NCBI GenBank assembly: GCA_934149005.1
Contig: CAKPDN010000004.1
Span: 1-64,000 of the forward strand
Length of the DNA: 64,000 bases
DNA from: an uncultured Clostridia bacterium
GTDB lineage: Bacteria; Bacillota; Clostridia; TANB77; CAG-508
Direction of reading: 5' to 3'
This document shows, piece by piece, positions 45,319-55,119 of this stretch. Under the pieces are notes generated by a model that saw only the letters and a list, made by a program, of their open reading frames with translations, did not search any database and was not told the DNA's origin. The translations under genes were made by a program, and so were the position numbers. Position 1 is the stretch's first letter, and every line of letters starts with the position of its first letter.

Positions 45319-47580
45319 CTATTTTCTTAAAGTAACTTTTATAACAGTTCCTGCATCTACAACTGAACCCTTAGGAGGGTCTTGAGAGACAACAACTCCA
45401 GAACCATCAGTTTCTATATTTAAATTAGCACTCCTTAATTCAGATGTTGCCTGATATTTACTCTTTCCTGTAAGGTCAGGAACAGTAGCAGATGTTCTTA
45501 CATCCTGGTCATATAACATAATTATAGAATTTGTAGATAAAGACACACCAGGCTTTGGAATCTGATCTGTTACAAGAGTACTATTTTTATCATTTGAAGT
45601 TGAAATCTTAACAGTAAACCCTTTTTCTTTAAGAATTTTTTCTGCTTCTGCAATAGTTTTATTTCTAACTTCAGGTACAGTAATCAGATTATCATCATTT
45701 GAAGAATCTTCATCAGATGGAACTCCTAAATAAGGTAAAATTTCTGTTAACATCTGGGAAACAACAGGACCAGCTAAAGTACCACCTTGATGATTACTCT
45801 TTGGAGGTTTATATAAATTAAGTAATAATACAACTTGAGTATCCTCAACAGGGGAAATAGCAACATAAGTTGCAACATATCCATCAATATCTTCTCTACC
45901 AGGCATTGGCTCAGATGTTCCGGTTTTTCCACCTACAGTATAACCTGTTACAGAACCTTTTTTCCCAGTACCATATTCTACAACTGATTGCATCATAGAT
46001 TTTACTTTAGTTGCAGTCTCAGATGAAACTACCTGCCTAACTTCTTCTGTATCAATAGTAGTTACAGCACCAGTATCAGTATTTGTAATTGATTTAACAA
46101 TTCTAGGTTTCATTAAAACACCATCATTAGCAATAGAAGATATAGCAGTAATCATTTGTAAAGGAGTAATACTAAACCTCTGCCCAAAAGACATTGTAGC
46201 TCGTTCAACTGATTTTACATCGCTTTCATCCCAGAATGATGATTGAGCTTCTCCAGGTAAAGCTACTCCAGTTTTATCAAAAAATCCAAACAATTTATAA
46301 TATTTATATAAAGTTGAAGTACCAATTTTATTTCCTAATTGTATAAAAGCAGGGTTACAAGAATTTTCCAAAGCTTGTCTTAATGATTGATGTCCATGTG
46401 GATTATTAGACCAACATCTAATAGGTGTACCATTTACATTTTCTGAACCAGTACAATTAAAATCACCATCTATATCAGTTCCTGTAATATTTTCTTCTAA
46501 TGCAATAGATGCAGTAATAAGTTTAAATACAGAACCAGGTTCATATAATTCTGAAATAGATTTATTAGACCACATTTTATAAATAGAATTTGTCTTTTCT
46601 TCAGAACTTAAAGAATCATAAGTTTTGGAAAGATATTCATTAGGAGTAAAAGGATTATTTAAATCATAATTTGGATATGTAGCCATTGCTAAAATATCAC
46701 CTGTTTTAGGGTTCATAACAATACAATTACCACCATTTTCTACATTGTTATTATCAACAACCTGCTTTAAATATTTCTCAACAATTTTTTGAATATTTAA
46801 ATCAATTGTAAGAGTTAAGTCACTACCATTTTCGGCTGGAATATAAGTTTCTTCTGCATTTGGAATTTCCTCTTGACTAGCACTTTTTGAACTAACAATT
46901 TTACCAGGAGTACCAGATAAAGTAGATTCCCATTCATTTTCAATACCAGATAAACCTTGATTATCACTACCACAAGAACCTAAAACTTGTGATAAAATAG
47001 TAGAAGAAGGATAATATCTTTTGGTATCTGTGTCTATATTTATACCAACAGATATATTATTTTCTTTCATCCAAGATTTTAATTTATCAACTTTATCTTG
47101 TTCTACTTTTTTTGATATAGTTTCTACTTGAGAATCACTAGTAACTTTTTTTAGAGTTTCTTCATAATCTAATTCAAATATTTCAGAAAATGCTTTAGAA
47201 AGATTCTCTTGTAATTGTTTAATTTTCTCTTCATTTGATTTTTTAACATTTTCTTTTATTTTATCAGGATTAATAGTTATAGTATCAACAGAAGCACTTG
47301 TTGCTAGAGTTTTTCCATTAGAGTCATATATAGAGCCTCTTTTAGGACTAATAATCTGATTTATAGTTTGTTGATTATATGCAAGTTCTTTTAAATAATT
47401 TCCTTGAATAAATTGAAGAAATCCTATTCTTCCAATTAATAATACAAATATTAAAATAATAACTATAAATATTATTTTTAATTTTTTTATATAAATAAAG
47501 TTTTGAGATTTAAAATTATCATTAATTTTTATTATTTTTTTATTTGCATTTTTATTTTTATTACTCAATATTTTCACCAC
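45319..47580 (-). CDS. class B penicillin-binding protein with two PASTA domains (SpoVD/FtsI-like)
   Basis: A 753-residue transpeptidase. One N-terminal membrane helix (about 33-55) and a dimerisation domain precede the catalytic domain: SVFKLI (SxxK, active serine about residue 355), SCN (in ENSCNPAFIQ) and KTGTS. Two PASTA domains follow from about 620 (VPEVRNKTIAEAEKIL and VPDLTGKSKYQATSELR). Class B PBPs cross-link peptidoglycan with SEDS partners such as the one at 15784. One PASTA domain is usual in SpoVD and two in PBP2x/FtsI types, so sporulation versus division use is undecided. Element B lies directly upstream of its promoter region. Confidence 0.93.
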   Translation of the reverse strand: MVKILSNKNKNANKKIIKINDNFKSQNFIYIKKLKIIFIVIILIFVLLIGRIGFLQFIQGNYLKELAYNQQTINQIISPKRGSIYDSNGKTLATSASVDTITINPDKIKENVKKSNEEKIKQLQENLSKAFSEIFELDYEETLKKVTSDSQVETISKKVEQDKVDKLKSWMKENNISVGINIDTDTKRYYPSSTILSQVLGSCGSDNQGLSGIENEWESTLSGTPGKIVSSKSASQEEIPNAEETYIPAENGSDLTLTIDLNIQKIVEKYLKQVVDNNNVENGGNCIVMNPKTGDILAMATYPNYDLNNPFTPNEYLSKTYDSLSSEEKTNSIYKMWSNKSISELYEPGSVFKLITASIALEENITGTDIDGDFNCTGSENVNGTPIRCWSNNPHGHQSLRQALENSCNPAFIQLGNKIGTSTLYKYYKLFGFFDKTGVALPGEAQSSFWDESDVKSVERATMSFGQRFSITPLQMITAISSIANDGVLMKPRIVKSITNTDTGAVTTIDTEEVRQVVSSETATKVKSMMQSVVEYGTGKKGSVTGYTVGGKTGTSEPMPGREDIDGYVATYVAISPVEDTQVVLLLNLYKPPKSNHQGGTLAGPVVSQMLTEILPYLGVPSDEDSSNDDNLITVPEVRNKTIAEAEKILKEKGFTVKISTSNDKNSTLVTDQIPKPGVSLSTNSIIMLYDQDVRTSATVPDLTGKSKYQATSELRSANLNIETDGSGVVVSQDPPKGSVVDAGTVIKVTLRK

Positions 47581-47666
47581 TCTTTAGTTTTATATTTTTT
47601 CAATCATATTTTATATTAAATAATATTAAAAATCAATAAATTTAGCATAAATGATTAAAAAATCTC

Positions 47667-48088
47667 ATGATTATATAGACCATGAAAATATAAATTATTT
47701 TTAAAACTAACATTAATATTTAGCTGATATTTGATTGAAATGAGATTTAGAATTTGTTAAGCTGTAAAATGAGGAATGTTCACGGGCGAAAAATCTTTTC
47801 TTTATTATTCACAAATTTATCGGCTATCTTACATTCACTAGAAATTCTATAAATTTTTTATGGCACCTTTCCACTAAAGTGAACTATTTCCATAAAAAAT
47901 TTAAGAATTTCTATATTCATTCCAGTTGCACTCAAAATTTATTCATAATTAAAGAAAAGATTTTGAGAGCCTGAGTGAAAGCGGCACATTTTACAGCAAT
48001 ACAAATTCTTATCGAATGTAATGAATAAGAAGCTAAATATTAATTTTAGTTATTAAAAATATAATATACAGTGGTCTATATAACAATG
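47667..48088. repeat. fold-back element B with conserved structured core
   Basis: The outer arms, about 47667-47728 and 48028-48086, are inverted repeats (TTATATAGACCA and TTAATATTTAGCT against their complements). A second arm pair ends GCTGTAAAATG (47761-47771) / CATTTTACAGC (47987-47997). Inside are two helices whose sequences differ from those of element A but still pair: 47790-47818 with 47936-47965, and 47839-47862 with 47890-47912. Blocks ATGAGGAATGTTCACGG, TGGCACCTTTCCAC, GTGAACTATTTCCAT and GAGTGAAAGCGGC match element A. There is no open frame. It lies between the divergent PBP and comM genes. Confidence 0.75.
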
Positions 48089-48133
48089 ATATATTTAAGA
48101 ATTAATAACAATAAAAAAGAAAGGAAAGATTTT

Positions 48134-49672
48134 ATGATATCAAGTATAAAAACAATATGTTTAAATGGAATAGATGGAAATTTAGTAGAAGTACAAACAG
48201 ATATTACAGGGGGGCTTCCGAACTTTGAAATAGTGGGACTACCAGATACAAGTGTAAGGGAATCAAAAGAAAGAATAAGAGCGGCAATAAAAAATTCCGG
48301 AATAGAATTTCCAAGTAGAAAAATCATAATAAATTTAGCACCAGCAAGCACAAAGAAAGAAGGAACCAGTTATGATTTACCAATTACAATAGGAATCTTA
48401 TCAGCACTAAATGAAATTATATATGATGACCTAGAAAATACTATATTTATAGGTGAATTATCTTTAGATGGAAAAATTAATCATATAAATGGAGTGCTAC
48501 CTATGTGCATAGAAGCATTTAATTTAGGAATAAAAAGAGTAATATTACCAAAATCAAATGAGAGAGAAGCAGCCATCGTAAATGAGCTAGAGGTAATAGG
48601 AGTAACCAATTTAAAAGAATTAATAGATTATTTAAATAAAATAGTAAAAATAGAAAGAACCAAAATTGATATTATGGAAATACTTTATAAAAAAGACATC
48701 AAACAAATGGACTTTTCAGAAGTAAAAGGACAAGAAAATGTAAAAAGAGCATTAGAAATTGCAGCAGCAGGAGGCCATAATTGCTTATTAATAGGACCAC
48801 CAGGATCTGGTAAAACAATGATTGCTAGGAGAATTCCAACAATACTACCAGATTTAACATTTGAAGAAGCATTAGAAGTTACAAAAATACATAGTATTTC
48901 TGGAATGATAGAAAATGATGTAGGAATAGTTACAAAAAGACCATTTAGAAGCCCAGATAATACAATATCCGCAACATCAATGATTGGAGGAGGAAAAATT
49001 CCAAAACCAGGAGAAATAAGTTTAGCACATAATGGAGTATTATTTTTAGATGAATTTCCTGAATTTAGTAGAAATACTTTAGAAGTATTAAGAGGACCAT
49101 TAGAAGATAGGCAAATAACAATATCAAGATTATATTCCAAAATAACATATCCTTCAAATTTCATGCTTGTTGCAAGTATGAATCCATGTCCATGTGGATA
49201 TTATGGTAGTACAGAAAAACAATGCAAATGTTCAAAATTAGCAATAGAAAAATATTTGAATAAAATTAGTGGACCATTATTAGATAGAATAGATTTACAC
49301 ATTGAAGTAAAACCAGTAAAATACCAAAAATTAAACGAAAGAACAAATACAGAAAGCTCAAAAAAAATACAAGAAAGAGTAAATAATGCAAGAAGTATTC
49401 AAAACAAAAGATATAGAAATTTAAATATATTTTCAAATTCAGAATTAACACCACAAATGATGGAAAAATATTGTAGATTAAATGGAGAAGAAAGAAAAAT
49501 ATTAGAATTAGCATTTAATAAGCTGGGATTAAGTGCAAGAGCCTATTCGAGAATTCTAAAAGTTGCTAGAACAATAGCAGATTTGGATAATAAAGAAAAT
49601 ATAGAAAAAGAGCATCTGCTTGAAGCAATACAATATAGAAATTTAGATAGAAAATATGGAGATAAATTTTAA
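48134..49672 (+). CDS. comM: YifB/ComM-family AAA+ ATPase (Mg-chelatase-like)
   Basis: The 512-residue protein has an N-terminal Lon-like substrate domain (TDITGGLPNFEIVGLPD, GTSYDLPI), an AAA+ module with Walker A GPPGSGKTM and Walker B GVLFLDEFPEF, a CPCGYYG zinc-type motif, and the C-terminal lid region (GLSARAYSRILKVARTIADL). ComM is a hexameric helicase that promotes branch migration during natural transformation. AAGGAAAG supports the ATG at 48134; an upstream start overlaps element B. dprA follows, giving a DNA uptake and recombination cluster. Confidence 0.93.
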   Translation: MISSIKTICLNGIDGNLVEVQTDITGGLPNFEIVGLPDTSVRESKERIRAAIKNSGIEFPSRKIIINLAPASTKKEGTSYDLPITIGILSALNEIIYDDLENTIFIGELSLDGKINHINGVLPMCIEAFNLGIKRVILPKSNEREAAIVNELEVIGVTNLKELIDYLNKIVKIERTKIDIMEILYKKDIKQMDFSEVKGQENVKRALEIAAAGGHNCLLIGPPGSGKTMIARRIPTILPDLTFEEALEVTKIHSISGMIENDVGIVTKRPFRSPDNTISATSMIGGGKIPKPGEISLAHNGVLFLDEFPEFSRNTLEVLRGPLEDRQITISRLYSKITYPSNFMLVASMNPCPCGYYGSTEKQCKCSKLAIEKYLNKISGPLLDRIDLHIEVKPVKYQKLNERTNTESSKKIQERVNNARSIQNKRYRNLNIFSNSELTPQMMEKYCRLNGEERKILELAFNKLGLSARAYSRILKVARTIADLDNKENIEKEHLLEAIQYRNLDRKYGDKF

Positions 49673-50544
49673 TGAAAATAGACATAAATAATGATAAATA
49701 CCCATACCAATTAAAAAAAATAGATAACCCACCCAAACAGCTATATTTAAAAGGAAATATAAGATTATTAGAAAATCCAGGAATAGCAATAATAGGTTCA
49801 AGAAAATGTACAAAATATGGAGAAAAAATGACAGAGAAATTTGCTAAAGAGTTAAGCCTATATGGATTGACAATAATAAGTGGAATGGCTGAAGGAGTGG
49901 ATAGTTTCGCACATTTAAATAGTCTAAAAACTACAGGAAATACTATAGCAGTACTACCATGTGGATTTAATCATATATTTCCAGAAAAGAATTTTAGTTT
50001 ATATCAACAAATATTAAATAATAATGGATTAATTTTAACAGAGTATGAAGAAAATGAAGAAGCAGACTCAAAAAAATTTTTAGAAAGAAATCGAATAGTT
50101 AGTGGATTAGCAATAGGAACATTAGTAATAGAAGGAGGATATAGAAGTGGTACAAGTGTAACAGCAAGATTAACAAAAAAACAAAGAAAAAATGTGTTTT
50201 GCATACCATCAAATTTAGAAAGTCCAAAGGGAATAACTCCTAATAAATTAATAAAAGAAGGAGCATTTCTAGTTACAGAAGTAAATGATATTATTTGTAG
50301 ATACCCAGAAATGAATTTAAAAAAACACAAAATAAATACAAAAAGAATAAAAGAGTTAGAAAATCAAATTGGAAATGAATATAAAAAAATTTATGATGTA
50401 TTAGATAAAGAAAATTTAATTCATATAGATGAAATAGTTAAAAAACTGAATATTGATGTAAAAGAAGCAAATTATAAATTAATGGTGCTTGAACTTGAAG
50501 GTAAAGTAATATCACTTCCAGGAAACAATTATAGAAAAAAATGA
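49672..50544 (+). CDS. dprA: DNA processing protein DprA
   Basis: A 290-residue protein with the DprA Rossmann fold: GSRKCTKYG, SGMAEGVDSFAH, AVLPCGFNHIFPEKN and EGGYRSGTSVTAR, plus a C-terminal winged-helix-like domain. DprA loads RecA on incoming single-stranded DNA in transformation. Its ATG overlaps the comM stop by one base (TAATG), so translation is coupled. It lacks an N-terminal SAM domain, as is common in Clostridia. Confidence 0.94.
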   Translation: MKIDINNDKYPYQLKKIDNPPKQLYLKGNIRLLENPGIAIIGSRKCTKYGEKMTEKFAKELSLYGLTIISGMAEGVDSFAHLNSLKTTGNTIAVLPCGFNHIFPEKNFSLYQQILNNNGLILTEYEENEEADSKKFLERNRIVSGLAIGTLVIEGGYRSGTSVTARLTKKQRKNVFCIPSNLESPKGITPNKLIKEGAFLVTEVNDIICRYPEMNLKKHKINTKRIKELENQIGNEYKKIYDVLDKENLIHIDEIVKKLNIDVKEANYKLMVLELEGKVISLPGNNYRKK

Positions 50545-50900
50545 AAATACATTTTAAAAAGGAAGTTGGAAACATAGGAGAAGAAATAGCAGTAGAATAT
50601 CTAAAAAATAATAATTATAAGATTATTGAAAAAAATTTTTATTGCAGGCAAGGAGAAATAGACATAATAGCAAAAGATAAAGAAGAAATTGTTTTTATTG
50701 AAGTAAAAACAAGAACAAATATTAATTTTGGCAAACCATCAGAAGCAGTAAATGAAATAAAACAAAAACATATGTATAAATCTGCAAAATACTTTTTATA
50801 TAAAACAAAGAATTTAGATAAATTTATAAGATTTGATGTAATTGAAGTTTTGATTGCGAATAGAAAGTTTAATATAAATCATATAAAGCAAATTATTTAA
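50541..50900 (+). CDS. YraN-family (UPF0102) endonuclease-like protein
   Basis: A 119-residue protein with the PD-(D/E)XK-like core of UPF0102: GEEIAVEYLKNNNYKI, then RQGEIDIIAKDKEEIVFIEV and KTRTN. It overlaps dprA by four bases (ATGA). YraN often accompanies dprA and topA genes. The exact function is not known; a Holliday-junction-resolvase-like fold is established for the family. Confidence 0.93.
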   Translation: MKIHFKKEVGNIGEEIAVEYLKNNNYKIIEKNFYCRQGEIDIIAKDKEEIVFIEVKTRTNINFGKPSEAVNEIKQKHMYKSAKYFLYKTKNLDKFIRFDVIEVLIANRKFNINHIKQII

Positions 50901-50970
50901 AAGATGAATTTCCTTGAAAATAACACAAAAAATTGTTATAATAATAAAAATAAAATATCAAGGAGAAAAT

Positions 50971-51825
50971 ATGGAAAATATTTTAGAAGAAACAAAATTT
51001 ATAATGAAAAAGTACAATATAAAAGCAAATAAGAGTCTAGGGCAAAATTTTTTAATTAGTCAAGCAGTAGTAGAAAAGATTATAGATTGTAGTAAAATAA
51101 CAAATGAAGATTTAGTAATAGAAATAGGACCAGGATTAGGAACTTTAACAAAGTATTTACTAAAACAGGCAGGAAAAGTAATATGTATTGAATTAGATAC
51201 AAAAATGCTAAAAATACTAGAAGATAGATTTTCATTATATAATAATTTTCAAATTATAAATAAAGATGTACTAAAAGTAGATTTAAAAAATATGATTAAA
51301 AATGAAAAAGAAAATAGAAAAATAAAGAATGTTAAAATAGTAGCAAATTTACCATACTATATAACAACACCTATAATAATGAAATTACTAGAAGAAGAAT
51401 TAGAATTAGAAAGTATTACTGTTATGATTCAAAAAGAAGTTGCTGATAGATTAATTGCAATACCTGGACAAAAAAATACAGGGGCGATAACGTATTCAGT
51501 ATATTATTATGCAAGCTCAGAAGCAATATTAGAAGTGCCTAATAATTCATTTATACCCGAACCAGAAGTAACATCTAAAGTAATAAAATTAAATATACGA
51601 AAAGAACCTGTAGTTAAACCACAAGATAAAGAAAAAATGTTTAAAATAATAAAATGTGCTTTTATGCAAAAAAGGAAAACATTATTAAATTCCTTAACTA
51701 ATAATAAAATATTTAACAACAAACAACAAGGAATAGAAATTTTAAAATCTTTAGGAATAAATGAAAATATAAGAGCAGAAGAACTAACCTTAGAAAAATT
51801 TGCAAAAATTTCAGACAATTTGTAA
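50971..51825 (+). CDS. rsmA: 16S rRNA dimethyladenosine transferase (KsgA)
   Basis: A 284-residue SAM-dependent enzyme that dimethylates the two adenines in the 3' terminal hairpin of 16S rRNA. Motifs: SLGQNFLIS at the N-terminus, VIEIGPGLGTLT (SAM binding), CIELDTKM, and the catalytic NLPYYITTPI. The C-terminal region KKRKTLLNSL-type is present as QKRKTLLNSLTNN. AAGGAGAA precedes the ATG at 50971; an upstream in-frame TTG is less likely. Confidence 0.96.
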   Translation: MENILEETKFIMKKYNIKANKSLGQNFLISQAVVEKIIDCSKITNEDLVIEIGPGLGTLTKYLLKQAGKVICIELDTKMLKILEDRFSLYNNFQIINKDVLKVDLKNMIKNEKENRKIKNVKIVANLPYYITTPIIMKLLEEELELESITVMIQKEVADRLIAIPGQKNTGAITYSVYYYASSEAILEVPNNSFIPEPEVTSKVIKLNIRKEPVVKPQDKEKMFKIIKCAFMQKRKTLLNSLTNNKIFNNKQQGIEILKSLGINENIRAEELTLEKFAKISDNL

Positions 51826-51891
51826 AAAAATGTTCCAAAAAAGTTCTATATATGCTATAATAAAAAAGAGAGATTATGTAAGGAGGTTAGA

Positions 51892-52662
51892 ATGAATCAA
51901 ATATTAATAACAAAAAAATTATATATAACACCAGAACTAAAAAGAAAAAAGAAAATATATAAATTTGATTTTATTATATCTATATTTTTAGTCTGTATTC
52001 TAACATCATTATACATATACGCAGAATATGATAGAAATAAAGGTGAAGCGACATCAAAAGAAATATTAGCAGAAATGAATGAAATAATACCAACTTCTAC
52101 AACTGAAGACACTACTATAGCACATGATGATATATTACTAGTAGTATTAGATGGAACAGAAGAAGATTATACTTCAGTAGAAGCACAAGAGAAAATTAAT
52201 ATAGCAGAATTAAATAAACAGGCAGTAACAGAAACTACCCCAAGTGGATATAAATATAAGAAAATAGCAGTTGTCAATATCCCAAAGATTAATGTGAATT
52301 ATGCGGTATTACAAGGAGAAACGGGTGGACTAGAAGAAACAGAGGCATTATTAAAAATGTCACCAGTTAAATATCATGGATGTGACCCCAATGAGGTAGG
52401 AAATTTTTGCATAGTAGGACATAACTATAGAAATGCAAAATTCTTTAGTAAAGTACCAACATTGGTAATTGGAGATACAATTGAATTAACTGATTTATCA
52501 GGAAGAAAAATAACATATGAAGTTTATGACAAATATACTGTTGATCCAGAAGATACAAGCTGCACAACACAATTAACAGGAGGAAAAAAGGAAGTTACAT
52601 TAATAACATGTACAGATGATAGCAAATTAAGATATGTATTAAAATGTAAAGAAATAAAATAA
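51892..52662 (+). CDS. sortase (class D-like)
   Basis: A 256-residue membrane-anchored transpeptidase. One N-terminal membrane helix (about 25-43) is followed by a linker and the sortase barrel: IPKINVNYAVLQG, catalytic His in VGHNYRNAKFF, catalytic Cys in TLITCTDDSKLRYVL, and the following Arg. It would attach or polymerise LPXTG-type surface proteins, but no LPXTG substrate is encoded next to it in this window. AGGAGG precedes the ATG. A hairpin-like CTCCTTC...AAGGGGG region follows before the next gene. Confidence 0.92.
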   Translation: MNQILITKKLYITPELKRKKKIYKFDFIISIFLVCILTSLYIYAEYDRNKGEATSKEILAEMNEIIPTSTTEDTTIAHDDILLVVLDGTEEDYTSVEAQEKINIAELNKQAVTETTPSGYKYKKIAVVNIPKINVNYAVLQGETGGLEETEALLKMSPVKYHGCDPNEVGNFCIVGHNYRNAKFFSKVPTLVIGDTIELTDLSGRKITYEVYDKYTVDPEDTSCTTQLTGGKKEVTLITCTDDSKLRYVLKCKEIK

Positions 52663-52718
52663 TAACAAAAAAATAAGCTCCTTCATACAATATATAAAAA
52701 GTATAAGGGGGTTTTATT

Positions 52719-52985
52719 TTGGCTAAAATTCTAATATTTAACAATGATACAGATAGGATGGAGACATATTATAGGGGAGAGGCTGAATCTATGCCATACA
52801 ATACAAATGGGACATTAAAAGTAAGAGAATTCAGAGGTTCTAGTAAAAGTAACATATTATGGACAACTAAAAGGACTATGCAAAGTTGGAATAGCCAAAG
52901 ATATATTTATGGAGCACCAATACCAGTTGGATTTGCATTTAAAAGGTCATATGAAGGAGGACATGGAAACCAAAGTCAACATTAA
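52719..52985 (+). pseudogene. 5' part of a host peptidase-like gene cut by the mobile element
   Basis: The 88-residue peptide starts from a TTG with AAGGGGG upstream and reads AKILIFNNDTDRMETYYRG, RGSSKSNILWTTKRTMQSW and PVGFAFKRSYEGGHGNQSQH, then stops. From memory, Clostridial relatives continue after QSQH with a YAGTSFDV-like stretch, an HxxGxxxD pattern as in M15 D-Ala-D-Ala carboxypeptidases. Here the frame ends exactly at that His. The stop of a large serine recombinase gene lies 20 bases further on. This is the expected picture of an element inserted within this gene; the 3' half should lie at the element's other end, outside the window. Confidence 0.65.
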
Positions 52986-53004
52986 GTCTACACAGTAGAA
53001 AAAA

Positions 53005-54592
53005 TTAAAGTAGATTTTTTATATCTACCTTCAAATCAACTCTAATTGACTTGTCTTGGTAGATATAAATTTTATCTACTATCATATTTAAAATACCTTT
53101 GTTTATAGTTGGACTATCAATTATCTCAGTAAAATAATCAATAGCTTGTTTTAGTTTATCTTGTTTTTGATTTAAGGTTTCATCCTTTATTGATTTAATT
53201 TGTTCTTCCAAAGAAGATATAATTTTTGTTTTTTCTTTTTCCAAAGCAGAATAAGTTTCAAGTAAAATACTTTTTGTTTCTTCGTTAGCACCAGTTAAGT
53301 CATTAATTTTTTGTGAAAGAAGAGTTTTTAATTCTAATTTGGTTTTATTTAGTTGCTCTTGAAGAAGATGGGTTTTATCTTGTGAAGATTTTTTCATTTG
53401 GGTTAAAGTAAGATTTTTTAAAGTATTAGAATATTCATTTCTAACAACTATTAAAAAGTTTTTTAAGTTAGCGAGTAAGTAATCTTCTTTAACATAATGA
53501 CTACAACACCTAGATTTGCCATATTTCCTGTAATTTTCACAATCATAAGCTTTAGTTGGAATATAATTAGGATTTTTACTTCGTTTTCGTGAAAAACCAG
53601 TTAAACTCTTTCCACAGGTACCACATTTTAAAAATCCTCCTAAAGCATAATTAAAAGATTTTTTTTGATAATATGCAGAACTTTTTTTTCTTAATTCTAA
53701 TATTTCTTGAACATTTTTAAATTGTTCCTTTGATATTATTGGTTCGTGATGATTTTCAAAACGTATTTGATTTTCTACTGGAACTTTTTCTGCATTTTTA
53801 TGTATGTCTTTACATTCTGTTTTATGTGTAATTAAAGTACCAATATAAATTTCATCTTTTAAAATCCTTTTTATCATATATATATCCCAAAGTTCCTTTA
53901 CTGGTTTTGCATAAGTTCTTCCTCTATTTTGTAAGTCTATTGCAATTATTTGAGAAGGTGTTAAAAAATTGTATTTTGAATTTAGTTCCAAAGTAATAGC
54001 CCTCATTCCTAGACCATTTTCGTAAAGATTAAAAATAGTAGTAATAGTGTTTCTTACTCTTTCATCAACAATTAATTCTCCTTTATTATTAGTTTTTAAA
54101 TATCCAAATTTAGTACCTTGCATTAATGTTCCCTTTTTTTGTAAACGTTGCATACCACCCTTAACTTTGCAAGAAACCTCTTTTACATATCTTTCATTAA
54201 ACCAAGTTGACAAGCCTAGCATTGAATCATCATCCGTTTGCAAGTTAAATTCTCCAAGCATAGGGTCAGACATTAAGATGAGATTAGCTTTAGATTCTTT
54301 TATAATATCAACAAAGTTTAATGCTCTACTATTTTTTCTACAAAGCCTAGATAAATCTTTGGCTAATATTAAATCAACCTTTCCACTTTCAACATCTTGC
54401 AACATTCTGTAAAAATTTGGACGTTTTTCGTATTCAATAAATCCGAGTTTGGTCATCGTCTATATAAAACTGGGTTATAGTTAAAGAATGCTTTTCAGCA
54501 TATTCTTGTGCTAGTTGTTGTTGACCTTCAATACTTGTATATCTACTTCTGTTATCATCTTTACTTAATCTACAATAACATACTACATTCAT
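53005..54592 (-). CDS. large serine recombinase (integrase), split by a +1 frame break at CGG
   Basis: The restored product is about 528 residues. Codons 1-49 (54592-54446) contain the catalytic region VVCYCRLSKDDNRSRYTSIE, with Arg and Ser near residues 8-10, ending YIDDDQT. Skipping the C at 54445 (ACT CGG ATT read ACT, GGA, TTT) continues GFIEYEKRPNFYRMLQDV and LILAKDLSRLCRKNS, the rest of the resolvase fold. The zero frame stops three codons later. The Recombinase domain, a zinc ribbon (CGTCGKSLTGF ... CENYRKYGKSRCCSHYV) and a long coiled coil (about 380-470) follow. It would integrate and excise this element at the adjacent junction. Without the shift the active-site half and the rest are separate. 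Confidence 0.9.
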
Positions 54593-54686
54593 TATTTATT
54601 ATATTCACCTTACCTTTCAATAAGATAAATATACTAATAACTTTTAAATTATAAATATATTATCTCATTTATATTGAAAATGCAAA

Positions 54687-54893
54687 TTATTTGTTATTTT
54701 TTAAATGATATTCTAACATTCCTTTAAATACTGATGTTGTATCATAATTTCCACTTATAAATATTGAAATGTTGTTATACAAATTTTTTAAGACATTTAT
54801 TTTTCTGATTGTTTCAGTATCTTTACTTTCAGATTGGCTAAGAAATATCTGTACAACTATTTCATTTTCATAATTAAAACTATATATTTTCAT
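54687..54893 (-). CDS. small hypothetical protein
   Basis: A 68-residue soluble protein (KIYSFNYENEIVVQIFLSQS onward) not assigned to any family. AGGAG eight bases before the ATG supports it as real. It lies upstream of the recombinase on the same strand and could be an excision or control factor, which is speculation. Confidence 0.55.
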   Translation of the reverse strand: MKIYSFNYENEIVVQIFLSQSESKDTETIRKINVLKNLYNNISIFISGNYDTTSVFKGMLEYHLKNNK

Positions 54894-55012
54894 TTACACT
54901 CCTTACATTACAATGTATATGAAATTTTAACTAGTATTATTTATATACGATTATAAATTTTGAAGTGAATTTGCAAATTCTATATATAGTGTAAGATATT
55001 TTTGAAAAATAC

Positions 55013-55059
55013 GCATTCCGTAAAAAATATAACATTTTGCATTTTTCGTAAAAAAATAC
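55013..55059. repeat. operator-like repeat, copy 1
   Basis: A 47-base segment holding CATTCCG, AAAAATA and ATTTTTCGTAAAAAAATA. The same arrangement occurs in reverse orientation at 56129-56175. It lies just upstream of the TTGAAA (17 bases) TATAAT promoter of the gene at 55120. Confidence 0.55.
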
Positions 55060-55119
55060 AAGTATTGAAAAAAAGAAATTTTGGATATATAATGGTAATA
55101 AGAACTGGAGGAAAAAATT

